A stretch of DNA of 20,446 nt from JAVBMP01 sp031552195 (GTDB lineage Bacteria; Desulfobacterota; Desulfovibrionia; Desulfovibrionales; Desulfovibrionaceae), in the NCBI GenBank assembly GCA_031552195.1, contig JAVBMT010000007.1, positions 1 through 20,446 of the forward strand, given 5' to 3'. Position 1 is the stretch's first letter, and every line of letters begins with the position of its first letter. Below are positions 6,845 through 13,855 of the stretch, in pieces. The position numbers and the translations under genes were made by a program. The notes beneath the pieces were generated by a model. That model was not told the DNA's origin and searched no databases. It saw nothing but the letters and a program-made list of their open reading frames with translations.

Positions 6845-7706
6845 TGCTGCACCTCATTTGGTTTGATTATTATGCGCTGAAAGTTTCCCAGAAATTGGCA
6901 ACTTTAACCGCACTGTTTATATAAAAAATTTGTTTGCCGGCGAAATGTTCCGGAACGAACCGGCGTTTAAGCGCCAGCCTGTTCCGAATGCCGCCGCCAT
7001 ACGCAAGATAGCCGGCCTCCTGGCCGTTATCCGGAGTTTTTTGAATTTCATGAAAAAAGCGAAGACGTGCCGATAAAAAGGCAAGTGTCTGGAAGGGTAA
7101 GAAAGGGCAACCCGCGGCTGCCGTCAAAGCGCTTCACGAAAAACCAGCGATTCCCGGCGCAAGGGGCGTATAAAGCCAGGCGGCGAATCACTCGCGTGCG
7201 CGGTTTGCCCGCCGCTTGGGCGAACATTCCGAACGTGAACGGCTTCAGTCAGTAAAGGGCGCAAAAAAGACAGTTCGGCCGAATGTACAGCCCACTGTCG
7301 CAGTGGGTGTGCATCGGGCGTTCCTGCCTGCGATATGCTGAAACTTTAGCGCACATTTACAACATCTCCTTCTCAAACACGGAAAGCGCACCCGTTTCCA
7401 GGAGCACTCATTGGCTGGCCGTCATGACAATATTAAAAGTGTTAGACGGAACAGCTTGGAAATGCTTTTTCAGTAAATTCAACCTGAAGAACATAGCGTG
7501 CGGCGTCGCAACATGACACGATATGTTATAAATCAGTGATGATTATCGCGTATAAAATTATGTTTGTCAAGGTCTGAGCAAATATTTTCCGGCAGATCCG
7601 CGTGGAAGTCATACAAAGGGAGGGGATGTTTGCGGCAAGTCAATAGGGCGAAAAAATCCGCCGCGCCGCCGCCGGGTGGCCCCGGCGGCGGGTTTATATC
7701 GGGCGG
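6845..7706. other. 862-bp intergenic region between mop and the alcohol dehydrogenase gene
   Basis: No convincing gene is seen. Short open frames (for example 6870-7127 minus and 7283-7516 plus) lack ribosome sites and recognisable protein character. The stretch must hold the mop promoter. An AT-rich segment at 6913-6932 contains TATAAA on the minus strand but no good -35. Two perfect 10-bp palindromes, GTTCCGGAAC (6947-6956) and TTCGGCCGAA (7274-7283), could be regulator sites. A 7-bp hairpin CCCACTG/CAGTGGG (7291-7307, TCG loop) has no U-run. The alcohol dehydrogenase terminator lies at the right edge. Confidence 0.6.
7651..7691 (-). terminator. Likely terminator of the alcohol dehydrogenase gene
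   Basis: CCGCCGCCGGG (7666-7676) and CCCGGCGGCGG (7681-7691) pair perfectly over 11 bp around a TGGC loop, 15 bases beyond the stop codon. On the minus strand six T's follow at 7656-7651, after nine more bases. That gap is wider than usual, but the intervening GGCGG can extend alternative pairings with the CCGCC repeats. Confidence 0.65.
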
Positions 7707-8864
7707 TTACGCGTCGTAAGCGTCGAGGACTATTTCACGGTAGAGTTCTTCGGTCAGGCGGTACGGATACTGCTGACGATAAACCGCCATGTCCTTGGGC
7801 ATGAGCTTGACGGCTTCCTCAAGCTGTTCCTTGGTCACGCCGCATTCCTTAATGCTCTGCAGGCCGGTTGACTTGATGAAGGCGGCCACATGCGCGGAAA
7901 CCTTTTCGCCGATTTCTTTCGGAGACAGGTTTTCCGGAAGGTTCAGGCCCATGGCTTCAGCCGCGAGGCGGGTGCCCACCGGATTTTCTTCGCCGTAAAG
8001 CTTCATAAGGCGCGGAAAGCCGACCGCACAGCAAAGGCCGTGGGGCAGGTGGCAGACGGCGCCTATGGAGTGCCCTATGGCGTGGGAGTTATGGCACAGC
8101 GAGGTGTTGATGGCCGCGCCGGCCAAGGTGGCCGCATAAGCCATTCCGCCTCTGGCCTCAAGGTCTTTGAGGTCTTTGATCAGGCGGGGCAGATATTTGT
8201 GCACCAGGCGCACGGCTTTTTCAGCCATGGCGGTGGCAATCGGCTCTGGGTTGGGGAAAATGATGGCTTCAACCGCGTGGGTGTACACGTCAAAGGCGCA
8301 GGCCAGCGTGGGCTTGAGGGGCAGCCCGACATAAAGGGTCGGGTCGACGATGGCCAGGTCGACAAACATGGCTTTGCCGCCCAGGCCGCTCTTAACGTTG
8401 GCGGTGGTGTCGGTTATAACCGCGCCGTAGGTCATTTCACTGCCGGTGCCGGCGGTGGTGGGTATGGCGATGATAGGATAGGCGCGCTCGTTGGCGTATT
8501 TGCCGAACCACGATTTGATGGAACCGCCGAATTTATGGCACACGTTGGCCGTTTTGGCGGTGTCTATGGAGCTGCCTCCGCCCACGGCCACAAAGCCGTT
8601 GGCGTTGTTTTTGGCGGCGAAGGCCGCAAGTTCGTCGACGACGTGGTCCGGCGGATCGGGCAGAACGCCGTCGAAGATAGAGACGGAAATGCCGGCCTGC
8701 TTCAGGCTGGCTTCAATAGGATCTACAACGCCGGAGCCTCTGACGCCCTTATCGCAAACGACTACAACACTGGTTATGCCCAAGCCCTTGGCTTTTTCGC
8801 CGACCATGGCGGAAGCGCCTTCTCCAGACAGAACAGGAACCAGATAACCACTCATCGCTACCAT
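7707..8864 (-). CDS. Iron-containing (group III) alcohol dehydrogenase
   Basis: This 385-residue NAD(P)-dependent alcohol dehydrogenase is of the FucO/AdhB type. The nucleotide-binding motif GGGSSIDTAK spans 95-104, followed by PTTAGTGSEMT (135-145). The four metal ligands match FucO spacing: D192, H196, H261 and H275 (FDVYTHAVEA and HAIGHSIGAVCHLPHG), with a further active-site His at H265. Length is normal for the family. GAGGTG lies 6 bases before the first ATG. A second ATG three codons on is possible but lacks its own site. Neighbouring Mop suggests alcohol-aldehyde-acid interconversion, either ethanol oxidation during sulfate respiration or aldehyde disposal in the reverse direction (inference). 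The gene has its own promoter region and terminator, so it is probably transcribed alone. The exact substrate cannot be told from sequence. Confidence 0.94.
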   Translation of the reverse strand: MVAMSGYLVPVLSGEGASAMVGEKAKGLGITSVVVVCDKGVRGSGVVDPIEASLKQAGISVSIFDGVLPDPPDHVVDELAAFAAKNNANGFVAVGGGSSIDTAKTANVCHKFGGSIKSWFGKYANERAYPIIAIPTTAGTGSEMTYGAVITDTTANVKSGLGGKAMFVDLAIVDPTLYVGLPLKPTLACAFDVYTHAVEAIIFPNPEPIATAMAEKAVRLVHKYLPRLIKDLKDLEARGGMAYAATLAGAAINTSLCHNSHAIGHSIGAVCHLPHGLCCAVGFPRLMKLYGEENPVGTRLAAEAMGLNLPENLSPKEIGEKVSAHVAAFIKSTGLQSIKECGVTKEQLEEAVKLMPKDMAVYRQQYPYRLTEELYREIVLDAYDA

Positions 8865-9428
8865 GAAAACACCTCGTTTCGGGTTTGTGTTTGCGCGCGA
8901 AAGCGCTATTCACACTGGCCTCAACCATGCCGGGCGCCGACTTCAGCGCGCCGGGCGGAAAGGACGGGCAACAAAACGACAACCTGTCAGAATGTCAAGG
9001 CGTTCACGCGAGGTGGTAATCTTAACCGCCTTTTCACAACAAAAGCCGCCCGTCGCTTGTATCTATTTTCATTTTTGGCGCAAGCCAGCAAGGAAAATGT
9101 CTTTAATCATCATTTTCTATGCACCTGTGGCTGTTATGTCAATACAAGTCCTCAAGGTATTTTTTTCACAATGTTTTGCTAAAAAAGCGCATATCTTCAT
9201 GCACTTTATCAATACTATCTTATAGATACGCATATTTCCACCAATCTCTTTTCATATACTTTGTGCAGAGCAATGCTGTTTCACGCCTGTTCCCGGCCCA
9301 TAACAGTTTTACGTTATATGATGTTAAAAGGCATTTCCCAGGCGCATTTTATCTTTGCAAATTTTCCCCTGTTCCGGCACAGTAGCGCGAATGGTTAATC
9401 ACGGAAACCACGGCAAAGGAGTTCGCGC
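8865..9428. other. AT-rich intergenic region between divergent genes
   Basis: This 564-bp region separates the minus-strand alcohol dehydrogenase from the plus-strand phosphatase/moa operon. About 9020-9390 is visibly richer in A and T than the flanking genes. Open frames here (8863-9225 and 9119-9385, plus) have no ribosome site and look like chance. Isolated TTCACAA half-sites occur, but no complete Rex or HcpR/FNR-type dyad was found. It probably holds both promoters and their regulator sites. Confidence 0.5.
8970..8998 (-). promoter_or_regulatory. Candidate sigma-70 promoter of the alcohol dehydrogenase gene
   Basis: On the minus strand a perfect -35 box TTGACA (8998-8993) is followed after 17 bases by TTTGTT (8975-8970), a weak -10. 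It points at the alcohol dehydrogenase gene about 105 bases downstream. The -35 is convincing; the -10 matches only three of six positions. Confidence 0.3.
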
Positions 9429-10028
9429 ATGCCCCTGGTTTATCTGCTCAGGCACGAAAAACCGGAAAATTACTCCGGCCGGAAGCTCTGCCTGGGCTGG
9501 ACCGACCCGCCGCTCTCCGCCCGGGGCCTTGAAGGCGCTTTGGCCCTGCGCCGTTATTTCGCGCCGAAAAATCTGCTGCGGGTTTACCACAGCGGCCTTG
9601 AGCGCAGCCGGGCCACGGCCGCAGCCATTGCCGGAAACAGCCTGCCGCTTGAAACCTGCCCCGGCCTGCGTGAAATCAACATGGGCGAATGGGACGGCCT
9701 CTGCCTTGAAGACCTGCGCCGCCGCTTTCCGGAAGCCTGGGCCGCGCGCGGCCTGGCCATGGATTCCTTCGCCCCGCCGGGAGGAGAAAGCTTCGCGGCT
9801 TGCGCCGCCCGCGCCGTTCCGGCGTTCAGGGCCGTTGCGGAAGCCTCGGGCGGAGACATTCTCATTGTGGCCCACGCCGGAGTCAACCGCTGCATATTAA
9901 GCGCCCTGCAAGGCCTTGACCTGGCCAAATTGCTCGATATACCGCAAGATTACGGCCATGTGAACGTCATTTCGCGAAACGGCGGGAAATATGCGGTGCT
10001 GAAAACCAACCATGCGCCGCTCGGCTGA
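9429..10028 (+). CDS. Histidine phosphatase family protein (phosphoglycerate mutase/CobC-like)
   Basis: This 199-residue protein keeps the catalytic His in LLRHEKP (H9). R59 (HSGLERSRAT), E82 (REINMGEWDG) and H149 (VAHAGVNR) complete the phosphate pocket. The usual RHG triad is RHE here, which is a departure. GWTDPPLS resembles the GQTDLPLS stretch of alpha-ribazole phosphatase-like members. AAGGAG lies 8 bases before the ATG. It is followed after 69 bases by moaC on the same strand, so it may head the molybdenum-cofactor operon. Its substrate is unknown: a phosphorylated pterin or nucleotide by-product is possible by context, and cobalamin alpha-ribazole phosphate by resemblance. The family is broad, so the fold is certain and the function is not. 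Confidence 0.88.
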   Translation: MPLVYLLRHEKPENYSGRKLCLGWTDPPLSARGLEGALALRRYFAPKNLLRVYHSGLERSRATAAAIAGNSLPLETCPGLREINMGEWDGLCLEDLRRRFPEAWAARGLAMDSFAPPGGESFAACAARAVPAFRAVAEASGGDILIVAHAGVNRCILSALQGLDLAKLLDIPQDYGHVNVISRNGGKYAVLKTNHAPLG

Positions 10029-10097
10029 CCGCCGTCCGGATTCAAGGCCGACCTGCCCGGAGCGCGCGTGCCGCCCCAGCCTTACCAAGGAGAATAT

Positions 10098-10577
10098 ATG
10101 AAGGAATTCACCCACTTTGACGAAAAGGGCAACGCCGCCATGGTCGACGTAAGCGGAAAATCTGAAACCGCGCGTCAGGCCGTGGCCGCCGGGCGCATCA
10201 GAATGACGCCAGAGTGCCGCGACGCCGTGCGCCGGGGAACGGCCCAAAAGGGCGACGTGCTCGGCGTGGCCCGCGTGGCCGGCATCATGGCCGCAAAGCA
10301 AACCTCCTCTCTTATTCCCCTTTGCCACCCGCTGCCCCTGTCCAAAATTTCTCTCGACTTCGCTTTTCTGGACGAAAGCTGTGAAATTGAAGCCCGTTGC
10401 ACGGCCAAATGCGCCGGTGTGACCGGGGTGGAGATGGAGGCCCTTACCGGAGCCAGCGTCGCCCTGCTGACCATTTACGACATGTGCAAGGCCATGGACA
10501 AGGGAATGGAGATAAACGCCGTGCGCCTGCTGGAGAAAAGCGGCGGCAAGAGCGGGCTCTGGCGGCGCGGAGAATAG
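10098..10577 (+). CDS. moaC: Cyclic pyranopterin monophosphate synthase MoaC
   Basis: This 159-residue protein converts the MoaA product 3',8-cyclo-7,8-dihydro-GTP to cyclic pyranopterin monophosphate. Key residues match E. coli numbering exactly: K51, H77 (LIPLCHPL), E112 and E114 (GVEMEALT), D128 and K131 (TIYDMCKA). The start is placed at the ATG at 10098 because AAGGAG (10087-10092) lies 5 bases before it, and MoaC proteins begin with a FTHFDEKG-like segment. The upstream GTG at 10068 would add ten non-conserved residues and has no ribosome site. Stop and the moaA start are separated by one base, indicating tight coupling. Confidence 0.97.
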   Translation: MKEFTHFDEKGNAAMVDVSGKSETARQAVAAGRIRMTPECRDAVRRGTAQKGDVLGVARVAGIMAAKQTSSLIPLCHPLPLSKISLDFAFLDESCEIEARCTAKCAGVTGVEMEALTGASVALLTIYDMCKAMDKGMEINAVRLLEKSGGKSGLWRRGE

Positions 10578-10578
10578 C

Positions 10579-11574
10579 ATGCGAGACGCTCTTGACCGTA
10601 AAATAGATTACATGCGCGTATCCATAACCGACCGCTGCAACCTGCGATGTAAATACTGCATGCCGAACGGCCTGCCGGATATCCCGCACGACAAGGTTTT
10701 GCGCTACGAGGAAATTTTGCGCGTCTGCGGCGTAGCGGCACGCCTCGGCATACGGACCATCAAGATAACCGGCGGCGAGCCTTTCGCGCGCAAGGGCTGC
10801 ATAAATCTTTTGCGCGCGCTTAAAGCGGTTGACGGCATTGAAAACGTCACCCTGACCACCAACGGGGTGCTGCTTGAGCCGCATATTGAAGCGCTGAAGG
10901 CGATGGGCATAAACGGGGTGAACATAAGCCTGGACACCCTGAACCGGGAAAGCTACAGACGAATTACCGGGCAGGATGAATTCCAGCGGGTTTGGAGCTC
11001 CCTGCTCAAGGCGGTGAAAGCCGGGCTGCCGGTGAAAATAAACTGCGTTCCGATGCGGGAGATCAACGGGCCGGAGCTTGCGCAAATAGCCGCCCTGGCC
11101 GAAAAGCTGCCGGTGGAGGTGCGTTTTATAGAGCTCATGCCGACGAACAGCGGCGAAAATTTTTCCGGAATAGGCGGAAGCGAGATTTTGCGCGAACTGC
11201 GCGAGATTTACCCCGACCTTGAAGCCGAGGAAAGCCCGCAAGGCGCCGTCGGGCCGGAGCGGAAAACGCGTGGCTTCGGCCCGGCCCGCTATTACAGAAG
11301 CGAACGCCTGCGCGGAGCCGTGGGCTTCATAGACGCCGTCAGCAACCACTTCTGCGCGGCCTGCAACCGGGTGCGCCTGACCAGCGACGGGTTCCTGAAG
11401 CTTTGCCTCTATCACGACGACGGAATCGACCTGAAGGCCTTGCTGCAAGCCGGGGCTGACGACGAAACCCTGGCGGAAACGATGGCCGCCGCGATACAAA
11501 GCAAACCGGAAAGGCATTTCTTCGGCAGCCGGAAAAACGAAGGCATCAGAAGCATGTCTAAAATAGGAGGGTGA
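10579..11574 (+). CDS. moaA: GTP 3',8-cyclase MoaA (radical SAM)
   Basis: This 331-residue protein catalyses the first step of molybdenum cofactor synthesis, rearranging GTP by radical chemistry. The N-terminal radical-SAM cluster motif CNLRCKYC gives C20, C24 and C27, with the SAM-binding TGGEPFARKG at 64-73. The C-terminal second [4Fe-4S] cluster, which binds GTP, has C259, C262 and C276 (FCAACNRVR and LCLYHDDG). The chain ends in the catalytically essential double glycine (SMSKIGG). GGAG lies upstream of the ATG, within the last codons of moaC. The following mog gene starts one base after the stop. Oxygen-sensitive clusters fit an anaerobic host. Confidence 0.98.
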   Translation: MRDALDRKIDYMRVSITDRCNLRCKYCMPNGLPDIPHDKVLRYEEILRVCGVAARLGIRTIKITGGEPFARKGCINLLRALKAVDGIENVTLTTNGVLLEPHIEALKAMGINGVNISLDTLNRESYRRITGQDEFQRVWSSLLKAVKAGLPVKINCVPMREINGPELAQIAALAEKLPVEVRFIELMPTNSGENFSGIGGSEILRELREIYPDLEAEESPQGAVGPERKTRGFGPARYYRSERLRGAVGFIDAVSNHFCAACNRVRLTSDGFLKLCLYHDDGIDLKALLQAGADDETLAETMAAAIQSKPERHFFGSRKNEGIRSMSKIGG

Positions 11575-11575
11575 C

Positions 11576-12088
11576 GTGGGCTCCAAGACCAGCAAAAACT
11601 TTAAGGCCGCTATCCTGACCCTGAGCGACAAAGGCTCGAGAGGCGAACGTGAAGACCGCAGCGGCCCCCTTATCGCCGAAATGCTCCGCCCGGAGGGCTA
11701 TGACGTGGTTGAAAGCCGCCTGCTGCCGGACGAACGCCCCTTGATTGAAGCATGGCTGATCGATATCGCGGACGGCAGGAAGGCGGACATAGTTTTCACC
11801 ACGGGCGGAACCGGCCTTGCCAAACGCGACGTCACCCCTGAAGCCACCCTCGCGGTTGCGGAAAAAAACGTGCCCGGCATAGCGGAAGCCATGCGAGCCA
11901 ACGCCCTGACCATTACCGGGCGGGCCATGCTCAGCCGCGCCGTTTCCGTCATCCGGGGCGGAACGCTCATAGTCAACCTTCCGGGCAGCCCGAAAGCGGT
12001 CAAGGAAAATCTGGAATATATACTCCCCCAACTCGAACACGCGCTTGAAATTATGCGGGGCGAAGCTTCCGAATGCGCCGCCGGATAA
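11576..12088 (+). CDS. mog: Molybdopterin adenylyltransferase (MogA/MoaB family)
   Basis: This 170-residue MoCF-fold protein activates molybdopterin with ATP before molybdate insertion. The family motifs are TTGGTGLAKRDVTPEA (75-90) and NLPGSPKAV (134-142). LTLSDKGSRGEREDRSG (14-30) is the typical start region. The start codon is GTG at 11576, supported by AGGAGG at 11566-11571 and placed one base after the moaA stop. MogA and MoaB cannot be separated with confidence by eye. It is the last gene of the phosphatase-moaC-moaA-mog run. No clear terminator follows, so some read-through into rpoZ is possible. Confidence 0.93.
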   Translation: MGSKTSKNFKAAILTLSDKGSRGEREDRSGPLIAEMLRPEGYDVVESRLLPDERPLIEAWLIDIADGRKADIVFTTGGTGLAKRDVTPEATLAVAEKNVPGIAEAMRANALTITGRAMLSRAVSVIRGGTLIVNLPGSPKAVKENLEYILPQLEHALEIMRGEASECAAG

Positions 12089-12128
12089 CGGCATCCGACC
12101 GTTCCGCCGGCTACCGCCGCCGGCGCTA

Positions 12129-12157
12129 TTGACACCGCCCCGGCCATAGGGTATGTC
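12129..12157 (+). promoter_or_regulatory. Candidate upstream promoter of rpoZ-dnaJ
   Basis: A perfect -35 box TTGACA (12129-12134) is followed after 17 bases by TATGTC (12152-12157), which matches three of six -10 positions. It lies about 80 bases before rpoZ, and a second candidate is closer to the gene. Confidence 0.4.
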
Positions 12158-12183
12158 CTCGGGTTCAGCTATAAGACAAAAAG

Positions 12184-12212
12184 TTGCCCTTGAAGGCGAA
12201 CTTTCATATAAC
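12184..12212 (+). promoter_or_regulatory. Candidate proximal promoter of rpoZ-dnaJ
   Basis: TTGCCC (12184-12189) and TATAAC (12207-12212) are spaced by exactly 17 bases and match the sigma-70 consensus at four and five of six positions. Transcription would begin near 12219, giving a short leader with the AAAAGGGG ribosome site before the rpoZ ATG at 12236. Confidence 0.5.
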
Positions 12213-12235
12213 ATGTTTTTTTAAAAGGGGATTTT

Positions 12236-12463
12236 ATGGCCCGCATCACAGTTGAAGATTGCCAGGAACGTGTCGACAACCGCTTTCTGCTGGTTCAGAT
12301 GGCTATCAAGCGCATCCACCAGTACCGCGAAGGCTACCCGGCCCTCGTTGAAAGCAAGAACAAGGAAATAGTCACCGCCCTGCGCGAAATCGCCGCCGGG
12401 AAGGTTTTGCCGGAAGACCTCACCTACTACAAGCCCCTTGAAGGGCAGGACCTGGCGGAGTAG
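12236..12463 (+). CDS. rpoZ: RNA polymerase omega subunit
   Basis: This 75-residue protein has the omega layout: an N-terminal MARITVEDC segment, then VDNRFLLVQMAIKRIHQ and a central KNKEIVTALREIAAGKV. Omega binds the beta-prime subunit and helps polymerase assembly. AAAAGGGG lies about 6 bases before the ATG. The length is normal for this group, where omega is shorter than the 91-residue E. coli protein. dnaJ begins 30 bases after the stop on the same strand, so the two are probably co-transcribed. In many bacteria rpoZ follows gmk instead; that gene is not in this window. Confidence 0.95.
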   Translation: MARITVEDCQERVDNRFLLVQMAIKRIHQYREGYPALVESKNKEIVTALREIAAGKVLPEDLTYYKPLEGQDLAE

Positions 12464-12493
12464 TCCGCTCCCGCCCGTCAGCTGAAATTCGCC

Positions 12494-13609
12494 ATGGCTA
12501 CAACACGCGATTATTACGAAGTGCTCGAAGTTGAACGCACCTGTTCAGCCGAAGATATCAAGCGGTCTTACCGCCGCCTTGCCATGCAGTTCCACCCCGA
12601 CCGCAACCCGGACAACCCGGATGCGGAAACAAAATTCAAGGAAGCGGCCGAAGCCTATGACGTTTTGCGCGACCCTGACAAAAGGGCCCGCTACGACCGC
12701 TTCGGGCACGCCGGGGTTTCCGGCGCCGGGGCCGGCTTTAACAACACTGACGACATTTTCGCCAGCTTCCGCGATATATTCGGCGACCTTTTCGGCTTCG
12801 GCGGAGGAGGCCAGCGAGGCCCGCGCCCCCAGACCGGGGCCGACTTGCGCTATAACCTGGAAATAGATTTCCGCCAGGCCGCCAAAGGAGCCGAAGTCTC
12901 CATCAAGGTGCCGCGCATGGTGCCTTGCGCCGACTGTTCCGGCAGCGGAGCGGCTCCGGGAACTTCACCGGAAGTTTGCCGCCACTGCAACGGCACCGGG
13001 CAGATACGCCGCAGCCAGGGTTTTTTCCAGATGTCCGCACCCTGCGGGGCCTGCCGAGGCCAGGGCGTGGTAATTTCCAGCCCCTGCCTGAAATGCCGGG
13101 GCAAAGGCTCAGTGGAGCAGGTGCGCGAACTGGCCGTGCGCATTCCGGCCGGAGTGGACAGCGGCAACCGCCTGCGCCTGCGCGGCGAGGGCGAACTCGG
13201 CCTTAACGGCGGCCCTCCGGGCGACCTGTTCGTCGTAATCACCGTTAAAGACGACAAGGAATTCGAACGCCACGGGCAAGACCTTCTGCTCCGGCGCGAC
13301 ATAACCTTCGTGCAGGCCGCTCTTGGGCATAAAATTGAAGTGCCCACTCTTGACGAGCCCATAACTATAGATATTCCCAAAGGCATGCAAAGCGGCGAAA
13401 TTTTTCGCGTAAGCGGCTTTGGCCTGCCTTTTCCGGGCCAGAACCGCCAGGGGAATCTGCTGGTTGAAGTGCGCGTGCTTACGCCGACTCGCCTCAGCTC
13501 GGAACAGGAAAAACTGCTGCGGGAATTCGAGCGCCTGAATGACGAAAAGCCGCTGGAAAAAGCTAAAAAAGTAATGAAGAAAATCGGAAAAAAAGTAGGC
13601 AAGCTTTAA
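12494..13609 (+). CDS. dnaJ: Chaperone protein DnaJ
   Basis: This full-length type I Hsp40 has 371 residues. The J domain contains the HPD motif that stimulates DnaK (H34-P35-D36). A Gly/Phe-rich stretch spans about 75-110. Four CxxCxGxG-type zinc repeats supply C145/C148, C162/C165, C184/C187 and C198/C201. The C-terminal substrate-binding domain follows. It delivers unfolded proteins to DnaK and helps disaggregation. The ATG start fits the family, but no clear Shine-Dalgarno sequence lies in the 30-base gap after rpoZ, so translation may depend on coupling. No dnaK or grpE is adjacent. A 23-bp hairpin terminates the gene. Confidence 0.97.
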   Translation: MATTRDYYEVLEVERTCSAEDIKRSYRRLAMQFHPDRNPDNPDAETKFKEAAEAYDVLRDPDKRARYDRFGHAGVSGAGAGFNNTDDIFASFRDIFGDLFGFGGGGQRGPRPQTGADLRYNLEIDFRQAAKGAEVSIKVPRMVPCADCSGSGAAPGTSPEVCRHCNGTGQIRRSQGFFQMSAPCGACRGQGVVISSPCLKCRGKGSVEQVRELAVRIPAGVDSGNRLRLRGEGELGLNGGPPGDLFVVITVKDDKEFERHGQDLLLRRDITFVQAALGHKIEVPTLDEPITIDIPKGMQSGEIFRVSGFGLPFPGQNRQGNLLVEVRVLTPTRLSSEQEKLLREFERLNDEKPLEKAKKVMKKIGKKVGKL

Positions 13610-13638
13610 TTCAAAGTTTCCCTGCGGCGCTCACGCGG

Positions 13639-13693
13639 CGTATTAAGACAAAACCCCGGCCGTTGCGAATGGCCGGGGTTTTGTCTTAATACG
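13639..13693. terminator. Bidirectional terminator with a 23-bp perfect stem
   Basis: The arms 13639-13661 and 13671-13693 are exact reverse complements over 23 bp around a 9-base loop (GTTGCGAAT). The GC-rich inner stem CCCCGGCC/GGCCGGGG is flanked by AAAA/TTTT, so each direction reads a GC stem followed by TTTT. It lies 30 bases after the dnaJ stop and also downstream of the convergent transporter/PncC genes. Confidence 0.92.
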
Positions 13694-13855
13694 GGCAGCC
13701 TTATTTAGAGCGAATCGACATTCCGCCAAAATTTTTTGCGATAAGTAAAAAAAACAAAAAGACAGCGCCGTTGTCGCACGGAAGGCGCGCCAAGCTGCCC
13801 GCCTGCAGGCCCCGATAGGCCGCCGGGCCGAATAGACACCGGATGCCGCTTTGCC

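Noticed and set aside
5258..6880. 540-codon plus-strand open frame
   Set aside because: It lies entirely antisense to mop, whose motifs are unmistakable. Long antisense frames are common opposite GC-rich genes.
6870..7127. 85-codon minus-strand frame upstream of mop
   Set aside because: It occupies the expected mop promoter region and has no ribosome site or domain-like sequence.
7283..7516. 77-codon plus-strand frame in the mop/alcohol dehydrogenase gap
   Set aside because: No ribosome site, no coherent protein character, and it starts within palindromic DNA.
7890..9182. 430-codon plus-strand open frame
   Set aside because: It is antisense to the iron-containing alcohol dehydrogenase and is a codon-bias shadow.
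8863..9225. 120-codon plus-strand frame between the alcohol dehydrogenase and the phosphatase
   Set aside because: No ribosome site. It begins inside the start region of the opposite gene and changes composition midway.
9119..9385. 88-codon plus-strand frame in AT-rich intergenic DNA
   Set aside because: No ribosome site; the residue make-up simply reflects AT-rich DNA.
10029..10097. Moco riboswitch ahead of moaC
   Set aside because: The gap is only 69 bases and shows neither the required size nor matching helices.
10068..10097. GTG start extending MoaC by ten residues
   Set aside because: It lacks a ribosome site, while the ATG at 10098 has AAGGAG at correct spacing and family-like N-terminal sequence.
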